A DNA stretch of 64,000 bases from Podospora bellae-mahoneyi. Taxonomy: Eukaryota; Ascomycota; Sordariomycetes; Sordariales; Podosporaceae. The stretch covers positions 4,712,001-4,776,000 of the forward strand of contig NW_026946359.1 in the NCBI RefSeq assembly GCF_035222275.1. The letters run 5' to 3'. Made by a program: the position numbers and the translations under genes. Positions 13,375-25,128 of the stretch are shown piece by piece. Under the pieces are notes generated by a model. That model saw only the letters and a list, made by a program, of their open reading frames with translations. It had not been told where the DNA came from and did not search any database. The number at the start of each line of letters is the position of its first letter. The stretch's first letter is position 1.

Positions 13375-13907
13375 GACAGGGTTGGGTTTGATCGGCACAA
13401 GCGGACAATCGACATGAAATAAAGGCCACGGGAAGATGGTCAGAAAGGAGAGAAGACAGGGGGGGGGGGTTGGTTGATTTAGCGCCAAGGAGCGGGTGGT
13501 CACTCCTGCCATCACCATTGTTATTACATTTCCAGCGAAGTGTCTGAATTAGAGGTGATAGATATTTGGATGTGTCCTGCGGAAAAAAAAAAGAAAACCT
13601 TTAATTTCTTACCCGTTCTGCAATATGGCTTTTGGTTTACCGGTTTTATGACCTTATGTCTTTGAAAACACGTCTATTCGTATTAGACCACCCTCTCTGC
13701 CCGTTTATAAACGCCAATATGTACAATTGATACAGCTTCTCTTTTCCACTGTTTCTGTCTGTCTCCATTGCTCCCGCTCTCGGCCTGGACCTCATGTACG
13801 CCCATCATATCGTATCGGTTTTTCGATTTCAATGTTCAATCCCCTCTTCTACCTCCCATCCCTCAGCTTCCCTGATGTTTCCTTCTCGGTTCATTCGTCT
13901 CGTCCCA
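13375..13907. other. Convergent 3' intergenic region
   Basis: The region between the stop codons of the BEACH and NUO9.5 genes is AT-rich with T-rich tracts, as expected for two 3' untranslated regions. Nothing else was recognised. Confidence 0.6.
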
Positions 13908-14212
13908 TTACTCCGTCTCGTCTCCGTATCCCGTCAACTTCTTCCTCGGCGTAGTTGGCACTATTATCACAGACACTGATTAGCACAGGACCCAATGTCT
14001 ATTGTTGTGCAAGAGTATATACCGGGATAAGTCATGGGGATCTGAGGCGCGTCATAGTCGCCCAGGGCGCGGCGGACGGGAGGGACGACGATGAGGTGCA
14101 GAGGGCCGAAGCCGGCGATGACGCAGGACCAGAAGAGGGAAGGGCGCTCGCGGGCGGCCCAGCGGCAGTATTTGAGGGGGGTGGCCCAGAAGCGGGGGGT
14201 TGCGCCGGACAT
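13908..14212 (-). CDS. nuo9.5: NADH:ubiquinone oxidoreductase 9.5 kDa subunit
   Basis: Two exons (14212-14023 and 13960-13908) are joined across a 62-nt intron (13961-14022) in phase 1, giving 80 residues. The N-terminus MSGATPRFWATPLKYCRWAA and the following single transmembrane segment (about 26-45), then RRALGDYDAP and a C-terminal PTTPRKKLTGYGDETE, match the small accessory subunit of fungal mitochondrial complex I. There is no cleavable presequence, as is usual for this subunit. It is an inner-membrane accessory subunit with no redox centre. The gene is head-to-head with the OST48 gene, with 426 bp between start codons, which may be a shared promoter region. Without splicing, the reading frame ends prematurely in the intron, so the short last exon is easily missed. 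Confidence 0.93.
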
Positions 14213-14638
14213 TTTTGTTTGTTTCTTTCCTCTGCTTCGCCCTTGGTTAGCCAATTGCGGGTGTTTGTATAGGCTGTGGTGGCATGAACATACGTGTGGT
14301 GGTTTGGGCTCGACCTGACCTAGGGGGGGTAGGAGCTTTCGAAGCTACTTGGGCTGGGGTGGTGGGAGCTTCAATTGACTTGATTGCGATAGGTTGATGG
14401 CCGGTGAAACTGCGGGTAATTCTTACAGAGCACTGAGCAAGAGCAGGGGCCCCGCAGTCTCAAATGTTTAAAGGTGGGTCTGGCATCAACGGGGCAGGGG
14501 GGTAGAAGTTGGGGTCTTGGCAAGGCTACGTATGCCGAATTGGTGATTATTAGCTGTGGTACCTAAAGCTGCTGCTGTTGCTGCGCGCCCGTGGCATCAA
14601 CTTCGACAACTATACAACAGACGGATCGATCGCCCAAG
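14213..14638. promoter_or_regulatory. Bidirectional promoter region NUO9.5 / OST48
   Basis: These 426 bp separate the two divergent start codons and must contain both core promoters. No TATA box is evident near either start, and no specific operator was identified. Confidence 0.5.
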
Positions 14639-16263
14639 ATGTTACGGTCAACATCGCCGCTCCTTTCGTTATTTGCTTTCCTGCTATGCTGGGGGGCTGC
14701 GCTTGTATCGGCTGTTAGCACCTCCGGCAACAGGTTGCTGGCTGTGTTTGATGAAGTGGGCGAGAAGGAGAATTATAGCAAGTTTTTGGGCGATTTAGAG
14801 GGTATGTTTGCAGAGGATGGACTGGGAATGGATGGGGATCTGGAATGCTGATCAATTGGTTGTGAATTACAGGCAGAGGATTCCAAATCACATATGAGAC
14901 CCCCAAGAGCGAGTCCCTCGTCCTCTTCCACCTCGGCGAACGAGCTTACGATCATGTCATCTTCTTCCCGATCAAGACAAAGGGTATGCTATTCTCTTGT
15001 TTCCTCTCCAAACATACCCCATTACTGACACCATGCGCTTTTAGGACTCGGCCCCAACCTGACGCCCCAAATTCTCGTCAACTTCCTCAACGCCAAGGGC
15101 AACATCCTCCACACCCTCTCCTCCGAGACTACAACCCCCAACACCCTCGTCTCCCTCCTCGCCGAGCTCGACATCACCCTCCCCACCGAACGCACCGGCC
15201 TCGTGGTCGACCACTTCTCCTACGATACCCTTTCCGCCGCCGAAACCCACGATGTTCTCGTCCTCCCCCCACCCGTCCCAGTGCGCAGTGATATCTCCCC
15301 CCTCTTCTCCACCGGCGCCCCCAAAGACGCCCTCCTCGCCTTCCCCCACGGCGTTGGCGCTGTCCTTGGCCCCCGCGAGCATCTGACCCCCATCCTCCGC
15401 GCCCCCAAGACCGCCTACTCCTACAACCCCAAGGAGCAAGCCGACGTCCTCGATGTCGCCGACCTCTTTGCCGCCGGCCAGCAGCTCTCCCTGGTCACCG
15501 CTTTCCAAGCGATCAACTCTGCCCGTTTTGTCCTTCTCGGTTCTGCCGAAATGCTCCAAGACAAGTGGTTCGTCACCGAGATCGCCGCCCCAGGTGGTAA
15601 ATCCGTCAAGACCTTCAACCGCGAGTTCGCCAAGCGGGTCTCCGCCTGGGCGTTCCAGGAGTCGGGTGTTTTGAGAGTGAACTGGATCGAGCACCACCTC
15701 AACGAGGTGGCTGCTGTTAACGAGTCAAACCCCCATATCTACAGGGTAAAGAATGATGTTGTATGTATTCCTCCCCCCCCTCCCTATGCAACCCACCTCT
15801 TATCATCAACTAACAATGGCGATAATGCAAGACCTACACCATCTCCCTCTCGGAATACGCCTACGACAAGTGGACCTCCTTCTCTCTCCCCGCCAACGAC
15901 GTCCTCCAGCTCGAGTTCTCCATGCTCTCCCCCTTCCACCGCTTGCCTCTGACCCTCGACGAGACCCATTCCACCCCCGAAGCCTCGGCTTACACTGTCT
16001 CGTTCAAACTCCCCGATCAGCACGGCATCTTCAACTTCAAGGTCAATTACAAGCGCCCCTTCTTCACCAACGTCGAGGAGAAGAACACTGTGTCTGTCAG
16101 ACACATGGCCCACGACGAGTGGCCCCGCAGCTTTGTCATTAGCGGTGCCTGGCCTTGGATTGCGGGCATCGGCGCGACGGTGAGCGGATGGGTGGTGTTT
16201 GTTGCTTTGTGGATGTACAGTGCCCCTACGGATAAGAAGGTGGGGAGCAAAAAGATCAACTAG
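14639..16263 (+). CDS. wbp1: Oligosaccharyltransferase 48 kDa subunit (Wbp1/OST48)
   Basis: Four exons (14639-14801, 14873-14983, 15045-15760, 15832-16263) with introns of 71, 61 and 71 nt encode 473 residues. An N-terminal signal peptide (LLSLFAFLLCWGAALVSAV) is followed by the conserved lumenal domain: RLLAVFDE, FLGDLEGRGFQITYETP, GLGPNLTPQILVNFLNAKGN, and NREFAKRVSAWAFQESGVLR with INWIEHH-like residues. A single C-terminal transmembrane helix (about 436-458) ends in a short lysine-rich cytosolic tail (KKVGSKKIN) compatible with ER retention. In yeast Wbp1 is an essential, non-catalytic subunit of the ER oligosaccharyltransferase that N-glycosylates nascent proteins. All three intron phases check (1, 1, 0). 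The upstream reading frame extends 5' of the chosen ATG but lacks a signal peptide start. Confidence 0.95.
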
Positions 16264-18358
16264 ATATGGGGGGAAAGTGATGTAATGGGTGGGTGACTGA
16301 AAAAAAAAACAAGGTCTTTTTTTATTTAAATTATCTATGTACAATTGTGGTTGATTTGTTTAGGTCTTCGTTGGAGCATGCAAAAAGATACACTGGCAAG
16401 GCTTCAAAGTCTAGGTCTGAGAATATATTGAAATGAACCTGAACATGTCTGGAACTGATGTTATGAAACTCCTACCCAAGCCCATGACCATAATGCTATC
16501 TAGACTGGAGTCAGAGCTCGCTTGAGCCTCAAGCCATCCACCAACTGCACATTCAGAAACGACACACACAAAATCAAACATATCAATAATGCCCTCAGAT
16601 TAGCTCTCTTCTGTTCCCACTGACAACCTGACAATCCACGCTCGGTAGAGAGACAGTGGAAAAGCGTCGGCTGCCTGCAAATTTGGCTTTTTGGATACCT
16701 TTGGTCATCACCAGGCATGCTTTGGTTTGGTTTTGGTTTTGGGGGTACAAAAAGAATACCTTGTTTCTTCTCAAAAATTAACTTTGTGAAAATAAGAAAG
16801 AAATTGAGAAAGGAGAGTCGACAGAATGAGACTGGAAAAGCATTCACCCTCCATCTAGTCCATCTACCCAGGGCACAACACACTCTTGGGATTTTTTTGA
16901 GCCAAGTGAAAAAGGGGATCTTCCGGTCTCTGGCTTACGCTACCGGCGTTCACATCCACCAGTGAGGGCCGATATGGCACCTTTTGCAGCGATATCTTCT
17001 GCCCAACAGGTCATTTCTTCGCCGTGGAACAAAACACACCGGATCCAGGTGGGGCAAGGACGACAGGGTCCTGTGTGAAAACACTACTGGTTACCGGAGA
17101 TCGCCAGTGTGGGGGGAGGAAAGATGGGAGTCGGTGAAAGAGTGTGGCCTGCCTTGAGCCAATAGACAAGATGGCGATGGTTGCTGTGGTGCTGATGGAT
17201 GCCGGCCTGTGACTTCACAGACAGGCTGCTCGATGGCCGAAGTGAAGGAATGATAAACTCAAACAGTGTGGTATTTGGTGGAAGCTTTCCTCTCCCATTT
17301 CCTCGCCTTTGAACCAACCCTTGAAACCAAGCACGATTGCGAGCCGCTCCGATTGAAAACTACTTTTGTAACCGTCACTGGTGCTGCGCTGACATGTCTC
17401 CTGATTGCTTCTTTTCAGAAACTCAAAAGTCGACACCGGGCGCACCTCTAGAAATGGCTAATTGTCGTCATAGCGGCTTGGCTTCTTGTAACGAGAACCG
17501 AAAGGGAAAGGGAGGCGAGGGAGAAGAGGTGATGTGTGCCATATGAAAACGATGTTCGTGCAAGGCTGCTCAGATATCCGTTCTTGATTATTCATGCTCT
17601 CCCAAGCCCTCTAGTAAGGGCTGGATGAGTCGGAAGGTCGGGTTTAGCTCGTCCCTGATGTTTCTTCATGGCAGGATATGTGTGTGAAGGCGGATTGTTT
17701 GCTCTTGAACAACCAAAGCTGTCAGTAGGCATCACTTGATGTTCTCTGTTGGCTTGAAGATGAAAGATTGTGGTGAAATCGATCCCATCTCAAAAACGAG
17801 ATCCATCTGCCTTTATAATAGAAAGAGACCAAGGCAGTCGTGACGGTTGTCGAAGGTCATGAAGTCGAGGCATGGTTAGAGGTAACCGCCCGCCTGAGGA
17901 GGGGTGCACGGCTTGACAGCAGAACCGCTTGATCAGATCGTAACGAGATCTTGATCGCGTTGTTGGATGATAAAGAAACTATTAGAATAACAAGAAGAAA
18001 CGCGGGACATGATGCTGAAGCTATGCCTTCAGATGTGACGAGAAGGCAGGCCGCAGTGAGGTCGATGTGAAGCTCCAACCGCTGATGAGAATAGAATGAG
18101 GTCGCAGGAAGAGTTGAGCTGGAAGAAACGCGCTGAAGACGCTCGAGCCACAGCGCGGTAGCGCCACAACCGCGCTAGCCCGCTCTAAAACCAACCTCCA
18201 TCCATAAGGCTGTAAATTTCCATGTTAGGCTGTGCGCGCGCATCTTGAATATATCAGCGACACCATCACCAGCGACGCCAACTTCGCGGTCGCTTTCTCT
18301 ACCACTCCCAACAACACCACACTCAACTAACAAACCAGGCCAGCGCCAATTCTTCAAA
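16264..18358. other. 2.1 kb intergenic region
   Basis: This gap lies between the OST48 stop and the Isy1 start. It is of mixed composition, with several open frames under 130 codons that show no domain or codon bias. The first 200 bases are probably OST48 3' untranslated region and the last few hundred the Isy1 promoter. No RNA gene was recognised. Confidence 0.5.
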
Positions 18359-19171
18359 ATGGTCAGTACATAACCCCCTTCAACAATACTACATGGCAGC
18401 TCGCTGACCGTTCCCCCCCCCTCCACCCAGGCGCGCAACTCCGAAAAAGCCCAGTCCATGCTCTTCCGCTTCCGCGAAGCCCAAGCCGCCGACCTCGGAA
18501 TTATCGACGCAGGCCGAACCCGCCGTCCCCGCGCCATCACCGAGCAAACATCCATCCCCGCCTGCGAGAAATGGCGTGGCCAGGTCCTCAAAGAAATCTC
18601 CCGCAAGGTCTCCCGAATCCAAGACATCTCTCTCTCCGACTACCAAATCCGCGACCTGAACGATGAGATCAACAAGCTCATGCGGGAGAAACACATGTGG
18701 GAGATCCAAATCAAGAATCTGGGCGGGCCGAATTACATGAGGGGTGGGGGGAAGGTGTATGATGAGGCTGGGAGGGAGATTCAAGGTGGTGGGAAGGGGT
18801 ATAGGTATTTTGGACGGGCGAAGGAGCTGCCGGGGGTGAAAGAGCTGTTTGAGGTGGCGACGAAGAAGAGGGAGGAGGATGAGAAGCCGTTGGAGGAGAG
18901 GACGGATTTGAATAGGAGGAACGTGGATGCGGGGTATTATGGTTATGCGCCTGGGGAGGAGGATGAGCTGTTGCTGGAGTATGAGAAACTCAAGGAGAAG
19001 GAGGCGTTTGAGGCGCTGAGGAAGGCGGGGAACAAAGAGGCACCGCCGGGGTGGGAGCCATTGCCGGGTGATATTGGGGATGGGAGAGTGTGGGAGTTGC
19101 CGACGTTGGATGAGGTGCAGCAGGAGCTGATTGACAGGAGGAGGGCGAGGTTGTTGGATCAATTACAGTAA
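18359..19171 (+). CDS. isy1: Pre-mRNA splicing factor Isy1
   Basis: The first coding exon is just the ATG (18359-18361); after a 69-nt intron (18362-18430, donor GTCAGT, acceptor CCCAG) the second exon (18431-19171) carries the remaining 246 codons, total 247 residues. The N-terminus ARNSEKAQSMLFRFREAQAA and the segment EIQIKNLGGPNYMR are landmarks of the Isy1 family. Isy1 is a component of the NineTeen complex and stabilises the spliceosome during the first catalytic step. The C-terminal half is rich in Glu/Lys/Arg and ends in a helical segment. Orthologues in other fungi have the same N-terminal Met-Ala-Arg-Asn, which supports the split start codon. The gene is convergent with the metallophosphoesterase gene, 329 bp away. 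Confidence 0.95.
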
Positions 19172-19500
19172 ATCGGCGTTGGAGAGGTGGGCTAGTGGGT
19201 ATTGTTGGTATTTCGACATCTTCATGGTTATGTCTGGCGTTCAGGGGCACACAGGGCGGACTATGAGGGTTTCTCTGCCAAAATGACTTTCCAAAATTTC
19301 TGTGTATTATCTTCATTAGGTGTAATTGTATATACCGCACCACTAATCATTATGCATGCAACCAAACGGACTCCGAATACTGTGTGCCTGCCTCAACTGA
19401 TACCATGCCATAACAACGTAAAATGCGTAAACATCTATACTGTACGTGCTCCAATGTCTTGAATAAATGCCCTCGTATAACGAATGTCCTCTCAAAACAA
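19172..19500. other. Convergent 3' intergenic region
   Basis: The space between the Isy1 and metallophosphoesterase stops is AT-rich and holds the two 3' ends. No other element was seen. Confidence 0.6.
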
Positions 19501-21336
19501 TCAACACTTCGCCGGCCAATTGTCCTCGATCCACCCGGCGAAAAGCTCCGTAAACGTCCCCTCAACATACAAACTGACGTCCTTGTCAGTATACACGGCT
19601 CCATTAAACTTCAACGCCATCAACACCCAAGGTTGAATAAAGTCGAAGAACACCAAATCAACCGTCTCTGGCTCGCCCTCTTCCGGGAACGACAGCTCGC
19701 TCTGGATGCAGTTGGGGACCACGTAGAAGTTGATCCTCGAGTGGAGGGCGTCGTCACCATCGTCGCCGATATCATCCCGGGTGGTGTATCCCTCAACCAA
19801 AAAGGGCTCCTCATGCCCATGCTGACCCATTGGCTTCTGGATACCGTCTTCGGAGAAAGGGTTGGCAGGGGTGTCGTAGATGATGGACTCTCTGATGGAA
19901 AGTTGCTCGGGGATAGCCATGAACTCGTTGTCCATATGAGCGTCAGCCATGATCTTCCCGGCGTTATTGAGGAGCTTGATGACTTTCTTCGCGGCGTGGT
20001 AGGGGACATCGGGGATGTAGTTGAGAACGCTGAGGAAGGGTGAGGTGATGTATGTCGAGTCCCGCGTGAAGGCCCCCTTGAAGATGTCGAATCTGATAGC
20101 GCCTGTGTTGACGATCACCAGTCTGGGGACGTCCTTGCGCTTTGGGTTGACTGCGATATCCGGGATGACCTCCTCCTCGAGCAGGGTGTAAATGCTGTCA
20201 GGTCCTGGATACGGCGACCTCGTCATCCAGTAATCCTGTGGCGCGCAACCAAAGGTGTAATCCAATTCCAGCTCCTTCCTCGCCTTGGCAATCATAGACG
20301 TGACGTTCTTGCCATGCTGGGTATGAAAAGTCGAAGCATTCAGCCCGCTGTGATGATACAACCCAAGGAGGTTGTTATCAATATACCTCCGATGAAAACT
20401 CAACCCCCTCTCCCCCTTTGGATCCTCCTCGGCCTTCTTGATCGCCCCGTCAACACTCATCCACCCAATCGTCTCAAAATACCGCCCACTCGCCATCGCA
20501 AAGCTCCTCTCATCATAGCTCGTCGCATCCCTGACATGAACATGGCCCCCAAAAAACAAAATCGGCGCATCCCCATTCCACCTCCTAATCTCCCCAAAAA
20601 CCGTCTTAAACTCCTCCATCTGCACCCCCACATGCCCAATAACCAGCCACAAATCCGGCTTCTCCTGCTCCCTCACCAACCGCTGAAACCACCCCTCCCT
20701 CACCACATCCCCAACCCTTTTCACCACAGTATTATTCGCATTCCCCCCAAAATCAAACAAAAACCCCATCGCCACCACCTCCACCCCTTGATTCTTCGTC
20801 CTAAACCTCCTATACCTCTGCGCCATCTCCACCCTCTCCCCATCCCCCTTCACGTAATCCAAATTGCTAGCCACATACCTCCCGCTAAAATTCTCCACCG
20901 TCCTCTCATACTCCCGATCTGCCGTGCTCGCAATATACAGCTCGTGATTCCCCGTGCAAATCACGTCCACGTCCTGTTCCTTGTATATATCGTAGTAGTA
21001 CTTCCCCTTCGGACTGCTCGCGTCATACAGCCCGTTTCCCTCCACCCGGTCCCCCGTGTCGACAACCAAGAGATCGACTCCCAAATCATCCGCCTTTTGC
21101 CGCATGTGCTCCGCAAAAGAGATGTAGTCCCCCCAGTCAGCCGAATATTGTGACTCCTGAAGATGGCCAGCGTGCCAGCCGTGCGTGTCGGTCGTGTGCA
21201 AAAAGTTTAGTTTGCCCCAGACGAGGTCTCGCATCGGGGCGGGGATCGGCCGCGCGGCTCGCGGTTGCGCCGCGGTCGCGGGGTTGGCGGCGAGGGTCGC
21301 GAGGACGGTGCCGATGATGGTCATTTTCAGGCCCAT
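19501..21336 (-). CDS. Secreted calcineurin-like metallophosphoesterase, 5'-nucleotidase-like
   Basis: A single uninterrupted exon encodes 611 residues from the ATG at 21336; the frame is open further upstream but without another ATG. The first 23 residues (MGLKMTIIGTVLATLAANPATAA) form a signal peptide. Metal-binding motifs of the calcineurin-like phosphoesterase fold follow in order: DTHGW (about residue 50), DTGDRVEGN, GNHELY, VIGHVG and GGHVHVRD. The C-terminal part resembles the 5'-nucleotidase C-terminal domain of UshA-type enzymes, including an NTGAIRFDIF segment. It is related to yeast YHR202W, which lies in the vacuole or secretory system. The substrate is not predictable from sequence; nucleotides or other phosphoesters are likely. 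The middle of the coding strand is strikingly G-rich compared with its start. Confidence 0.85.
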   Translation of the reverse strand: MGLKMTIIGTVLATLAANPATAAQPRAARPIPAPMRDLVWGKLNFLHTTDTHGWHAGHLQESQYSADWGDYISFAEHMRQKADDLGVDLLVVDTGDRVEGNGLYDASSPKGKYYYDIYKEQDVDVICTGNHELYIASTADREYERTVENFSGRYVASNLDYVKGDGERVEMAQRYRRFRTKNQGVEVVAMGFLFDFGGNANNTVVKRVGDVVREGWFQRLVREQEKPDLWLVIGHVGVQMEEFKTVFGEIRRWNGDAPILFFGGHVHVRDATSYDERSFAMASGRYFETIGWMSVDGAIKKAEEDPKGERGLSFHRRYIDNNLLGLYHHSGLNASTFHTQHGKNVTSMIAKARKELELDYTFGCAPQDYWMTRSPYPGPDSIYTLLEEEVIPDIAVNPKRKDVPRLVIVNTGAIRFDIFKGAFTRDSTYITSPFLSVLNYIPDVPYHAAKKVIKLLNNAGKIMADAHMDNEFMAIPEQLSIRESIIYDTPANPFSEDGIQKPMGQHGHEEPFLVEGYTTRDDIGDDGDDALHSRINFYVVPNCIQSELSFPEEGEPETVDLVFFDFIQPWVLMALKFNGAVYTDKDVSLYVEGTFTELFAGWIEDNWPAKC

Positions 21337-21738
21337 CTTGCCGGTTGCGGGTTGGAGTATGTTTGATGTGCTGCTCGTAGTCGTCAATTGATCAGAGTCG
21401 TTCCGCGCGCATCGCTGACGGTCGCGCGTTGGTGCCAGGGAGAAGTGGCGGCACCCCTGAACGAGAACCTCTTTGGCCTGCAGGTCTTGGCGTTGTCACG
21501 GCTGTCGTCCATTGATCACATGGGCCGTCAACTGATGACAGTTGATAGGTAGGTGCCATGAAACACATAGAACCCCAAGTTTGAACAGGTTGAACTGATA
21601 GTTATGGTATCACTACGAAGTACTGGTATCATAGGTATAGAAATCTAGGCAAACCGCCCCCTGAAAACTCCTTGACCTGCCAAACCCCAACGGCTGAAGA
21701 TAGTTAATACAACAACCCTCCCCTTTCTCGGGGGCCAT
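21337..21738. other. Intergenic, tandem genes
   Basis: This 402-bp gap lies between the choline kinase stop and the phosphoesterase start, both on the minus strand. It should contain the phosphoesterase promoter. A repeated TTGATCA/TTGATGACA-like motif is present at 21513-21546, but nothing diagnostic. Confidence 0.4.
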
Positions 21739-24184
21739 TCAAACCTCAACAATCTTCACCCGTCCCCTAGTCTCCTCGGGAAGATCCTCCAACTTGATCA
21801 AACCAAGTTGAACACAATCACCCAGGAAAAAGTAAGCTCTCGTCTGTGTATATCCAAGATAATCAAACGCATCGGCATCCTCTTCAGTCTCCTCCTCGGC
21901 TGGAGTCACATCCTCCGCCTCGCCATCCGAGGAAACCTTCAAACCAGGAATCTTAGCCTGGACAAGACCCCACGCAACCCACTGGGCGCTGTTGGCTGTG
22001 CGCCAGAGTTTGGTCTCCTCCATCAGCTCCTTGACTCGCTTCTCCGTCGCCGCTTCCCTCTTTCTCTCCTCCTCCTTCCACCCACCGGCTGGGACGCGGG
22101 CATCCAGCATAAAGTCAGCAATAGAGGTTGTAGATCCCGCCGTGTGAATAGAAGTTCCTGGTCCGGTCCCTGTGGGTGTCGTGGCGGGCGTGCTTTTGGC
22201 AGAGTCAATATACGGGAACCTAGGCCTATGATCGACATAGGCCCTGATAAACCGGCGCTGCTGGTCAACGTTGGGATACTTGGCGGTGTCGCAAACATGA
22301 GGGTACCGCGCGTCATGATAGTCGTATGTCCATTCGGAGAAATGGTTGGCAAACTCAAGTCCTGGAATGTTGGCACCGGCATACTCAAAATCAATAACAA
22401 CCAATTGCTTGTGCTCGTTGGCGGGCTGAAGAAGGGGTGATTTCTGATCGTCCGGACGGACGCGGAGAATATTGCCGTATTGAGTCTGCGCACCAAACAT
22501 CAGTAGCTGGAAACAAACACCTTTGGGGCATACAACTTGCGTCGTTGTGTGCAAAGACAAGCTTCTCTCTGATCTTCTTCGGGTCGCCATACTGGCCATC
22601 AAGAAACTCGCGATACTTTCGGACCAGCTCCTTGAAGGCCGGCCATTCCACTCCGCAGACATAACCCTTCTTCTTCCAGCTGTCGCTATGACCACGAGAC
22701 AGGTCGTTTGGCCCGTCATTGTATTGCTTGTCGAGGAACAAAACAGTCTTCTCGACTTGGGCAAGCCACTTGTCCCAGTTTCTCCAAACACTGGGGCCAA
22801 GGTCCTTCTCTTCCTCCAACAGCTCCACGCCGTCATGAAGCTCCCTCATGCGCTTAGCAATCTGTCTAGAGGTATCCGGCTCCCGCATGCTTTGCGAAGT
22901 GAGCGCAGCAGCGTTGAGGTATTGCTCAAACCGACCGTTCAAGAAAGTGCCAAGCAGGCGAGGGCCAATCTTCTTTCTGGCCAGCCTTCTAAGCACGCTC
23001 AACTCGTTTTCACGGTCGATGAGGTGCTCCACCTGGGGACCATAGATTCTTAGCAGCACCTTGCCTGGCGTCTTCTTGCCCTCGGCGGGAAGCAGTGCCG
23101 ATTCAGGGGGCGGCGAGACCACATACACAGCGTTTGTCAATGCACCGCTGAGACGTTGAACTGAGATCTGCTCTCCGCTGTCAAGGGGCACCCTCCTCCA
23201 CCCTTTGAGCCTCAGCGTGTGTGCCAAACGAATGATTTCATTCTTGAATACAGTCCAGGCTTGCTTCTCTTTATCCTCCCTGCGGCTAGAGATAGAAGCG
23301 TTGTCGTCGGCCGCCTTGCCTCCAGTGTAGCTCATGGTCTTGGAGTTGTCGAGGGCCGCATCACAGCTGGGAACCACAACATCACCATCGAAAAATTCCG
23401 TGTCCGATGATGCCGCACCTCTGAGGCTCCTACTAGATCTCTTCCGGTGCTTCTTGCTTAGACGAGGTCCTAGGTGAGGAACAGACCCCAGTCCCAAAGC
23501 CGACATGCTGTCGTCGATAATCCTCTGAAGTCGATCAAGAGACACTTCACTCGAATCAGACTCGAGAGAATCGGCACGAGGACGACCGGCTTCAGGCGTC
23601 TCTGGAGGTGACTTGCGGCGCGAAGAATGCTTTCGACTCTTTCTAGACTCCTTCTTGGCTTTCTCTCGGTGGAGCCAGTCAGCCACCTGAGCTACCAACT
23701 TCTCACTCACGCGATCAATTCTATGGCGGTGGTAGGAGGCGATGCCACTGTTTTGAGGTTCTTCAATGGGTACCGGAGAAGCAGTGAGCTCGGTTTCGCC
23801 GGCAACATCGATGCTGGGAGTCTGGCTGAGAGTCGAGGACCTAGACGGCGTGGCAGACAGACCAGGGCGTCCACTCAGCCTCCTGCCAACGCCTGCAGGA
23901 AACTGCTTCTTGACTGAGGCCTCATCGTGAGGCGACGACTCAGGTTCAGCAATCTGAACGGCTGCGAGGTGTCAATATTTGATCACGGGTGACAAAGAAC
24001 AAAGAAAACCAAGCAGAGCTACGCAGAACAAGTGATAGCTAAACAATGAGGTGAGTGACAGACCTTTTGCCAGTGCGCTCAAGGGCGGGGTTTTGGAACC
24101 TTCACCATCATTGTCGTTCTTCAGAGCCGAACGCAGCGGCTGAGCCGAGGGTGCTGGAGAGGGTGCTGGAGAGGGTGCGGACAT
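21739..24184 (-). CDS. cki1: Choline/ethanolamine kinase
   Basis: Three exons (24184-24064, 23961-22541, 22485-21739) encode 762 residues. Intron 1 is 102 nt, GT-AG, phase 1. Intron 2 (22486-22540, 55 nt) must be a GC-AG intron: only the donor GCAAGT gives the correct join HNDTQYGNILR, the Brenner motif of choline kinases. The N-terminal ~290 residues are low-complexity (Pro/Ser repeats, basic KESRKSRKHSSRRK) and probably disordered. The kinase domain follows with RLSGALTNAVYVV, LLRIYGPQVEHLIDRE, the catalytic HND (512-514) and the metal-binding VIDFEYAG. The enzyme phosphorylates choline or ethanolamine, the first step of the CDP-choline (Kennedy) pathway for phosphatidylcholine. The long Ser-rich N-terminus is a plausible phosphorylation platform. 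A Ser/Pro-rich insertion occurs late in the domain (TPATTPTGTGPGTS). Confidence 0.94.
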
Positions 24185-25128
24185 GTTGAGGGAGTTGTCA
24201 ACACCACGGACCGGCAACACCCGAGCAAAATACTTTGAAAGCCGGAGTGACGGTTCCCGAGGGCATCCGGGGAGAGATGTAGAATGTTACCCTTGGGCAA
24301 CGGTCAAGGAGGAATTGTAGTTGTAGGAGAGGACCCGGGAGATGGGGCGGGCGCTTGCGTCGATTAGGGAAGTGTCCCAGTGACACCAGTATCGCTTCTT
24401 CAGCCAAATCCGTATCGTATGATTGGGTATTGCCCTCGTCAAGATAAGAAGGCGTATGGAATACGTGGGGTAGCGTCCACGCTTGCTTCCCAAAAAGACT
24501 AGACGCTGCCGAAGCTCTCGCAAGACCAAGTTGTGTTGTTTAGGAAGCAAAGGGTATGAGCATGTGAAGGGGGGAGAACTGTAGTTGAGCTCAGACGGTC
24601 TCGTGCTCAAACCGGCAGGTAGCCTGTTGCGCAATGAAAAAAAGACGGTGTCCCGGTGACAAAAGTCGGGATTTCAGTGGAGAAAAGGACGAGAGGAATC
24701 AGGAACAGGGTCCTCCACCCCACCAATCGCTGAATGGCCCGTGCTTGACCATGACGTAGCTATCTGCAAGCGAGCAATGCTGTTTTTTGTTTCGAGCTCA
24801 GGCCATTTGGCAGAGCCCAATGATGCAATTCAGACCCGAGGGAATGGAAACTCGCTGCCAAGCGCCGGCCGACAACCAGTGAGGTTAGGCTGGATTACAT
24901 GATCTAGAGGATAAAAAGAGTTGAGAGATCGGAGCGCTGTTGAACGTTTATCCAACCTGTACCCCAGATCACCACTTCTTTCAGAACCCCTGTCTTCATC
25001 CCGCTCACTGACATGACCACCAAACTCCCAGGGTAATCTGCATGGAATGGCGATATTGTACATTTTAGCTGTTGCAAAATACATCAATAGTACATGATGT
25101 TATACATCCTTGATACGTGGCCATAATT
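24185..25128. other. 0.94 kb intergenic region
   Basis: This region lies between the Sco1 stop and the choline kinase start. It contains the choline kinase promoter and the Sco1 3' untranslated region. Small open frames are present but none is supported. Confidence 0.5.
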
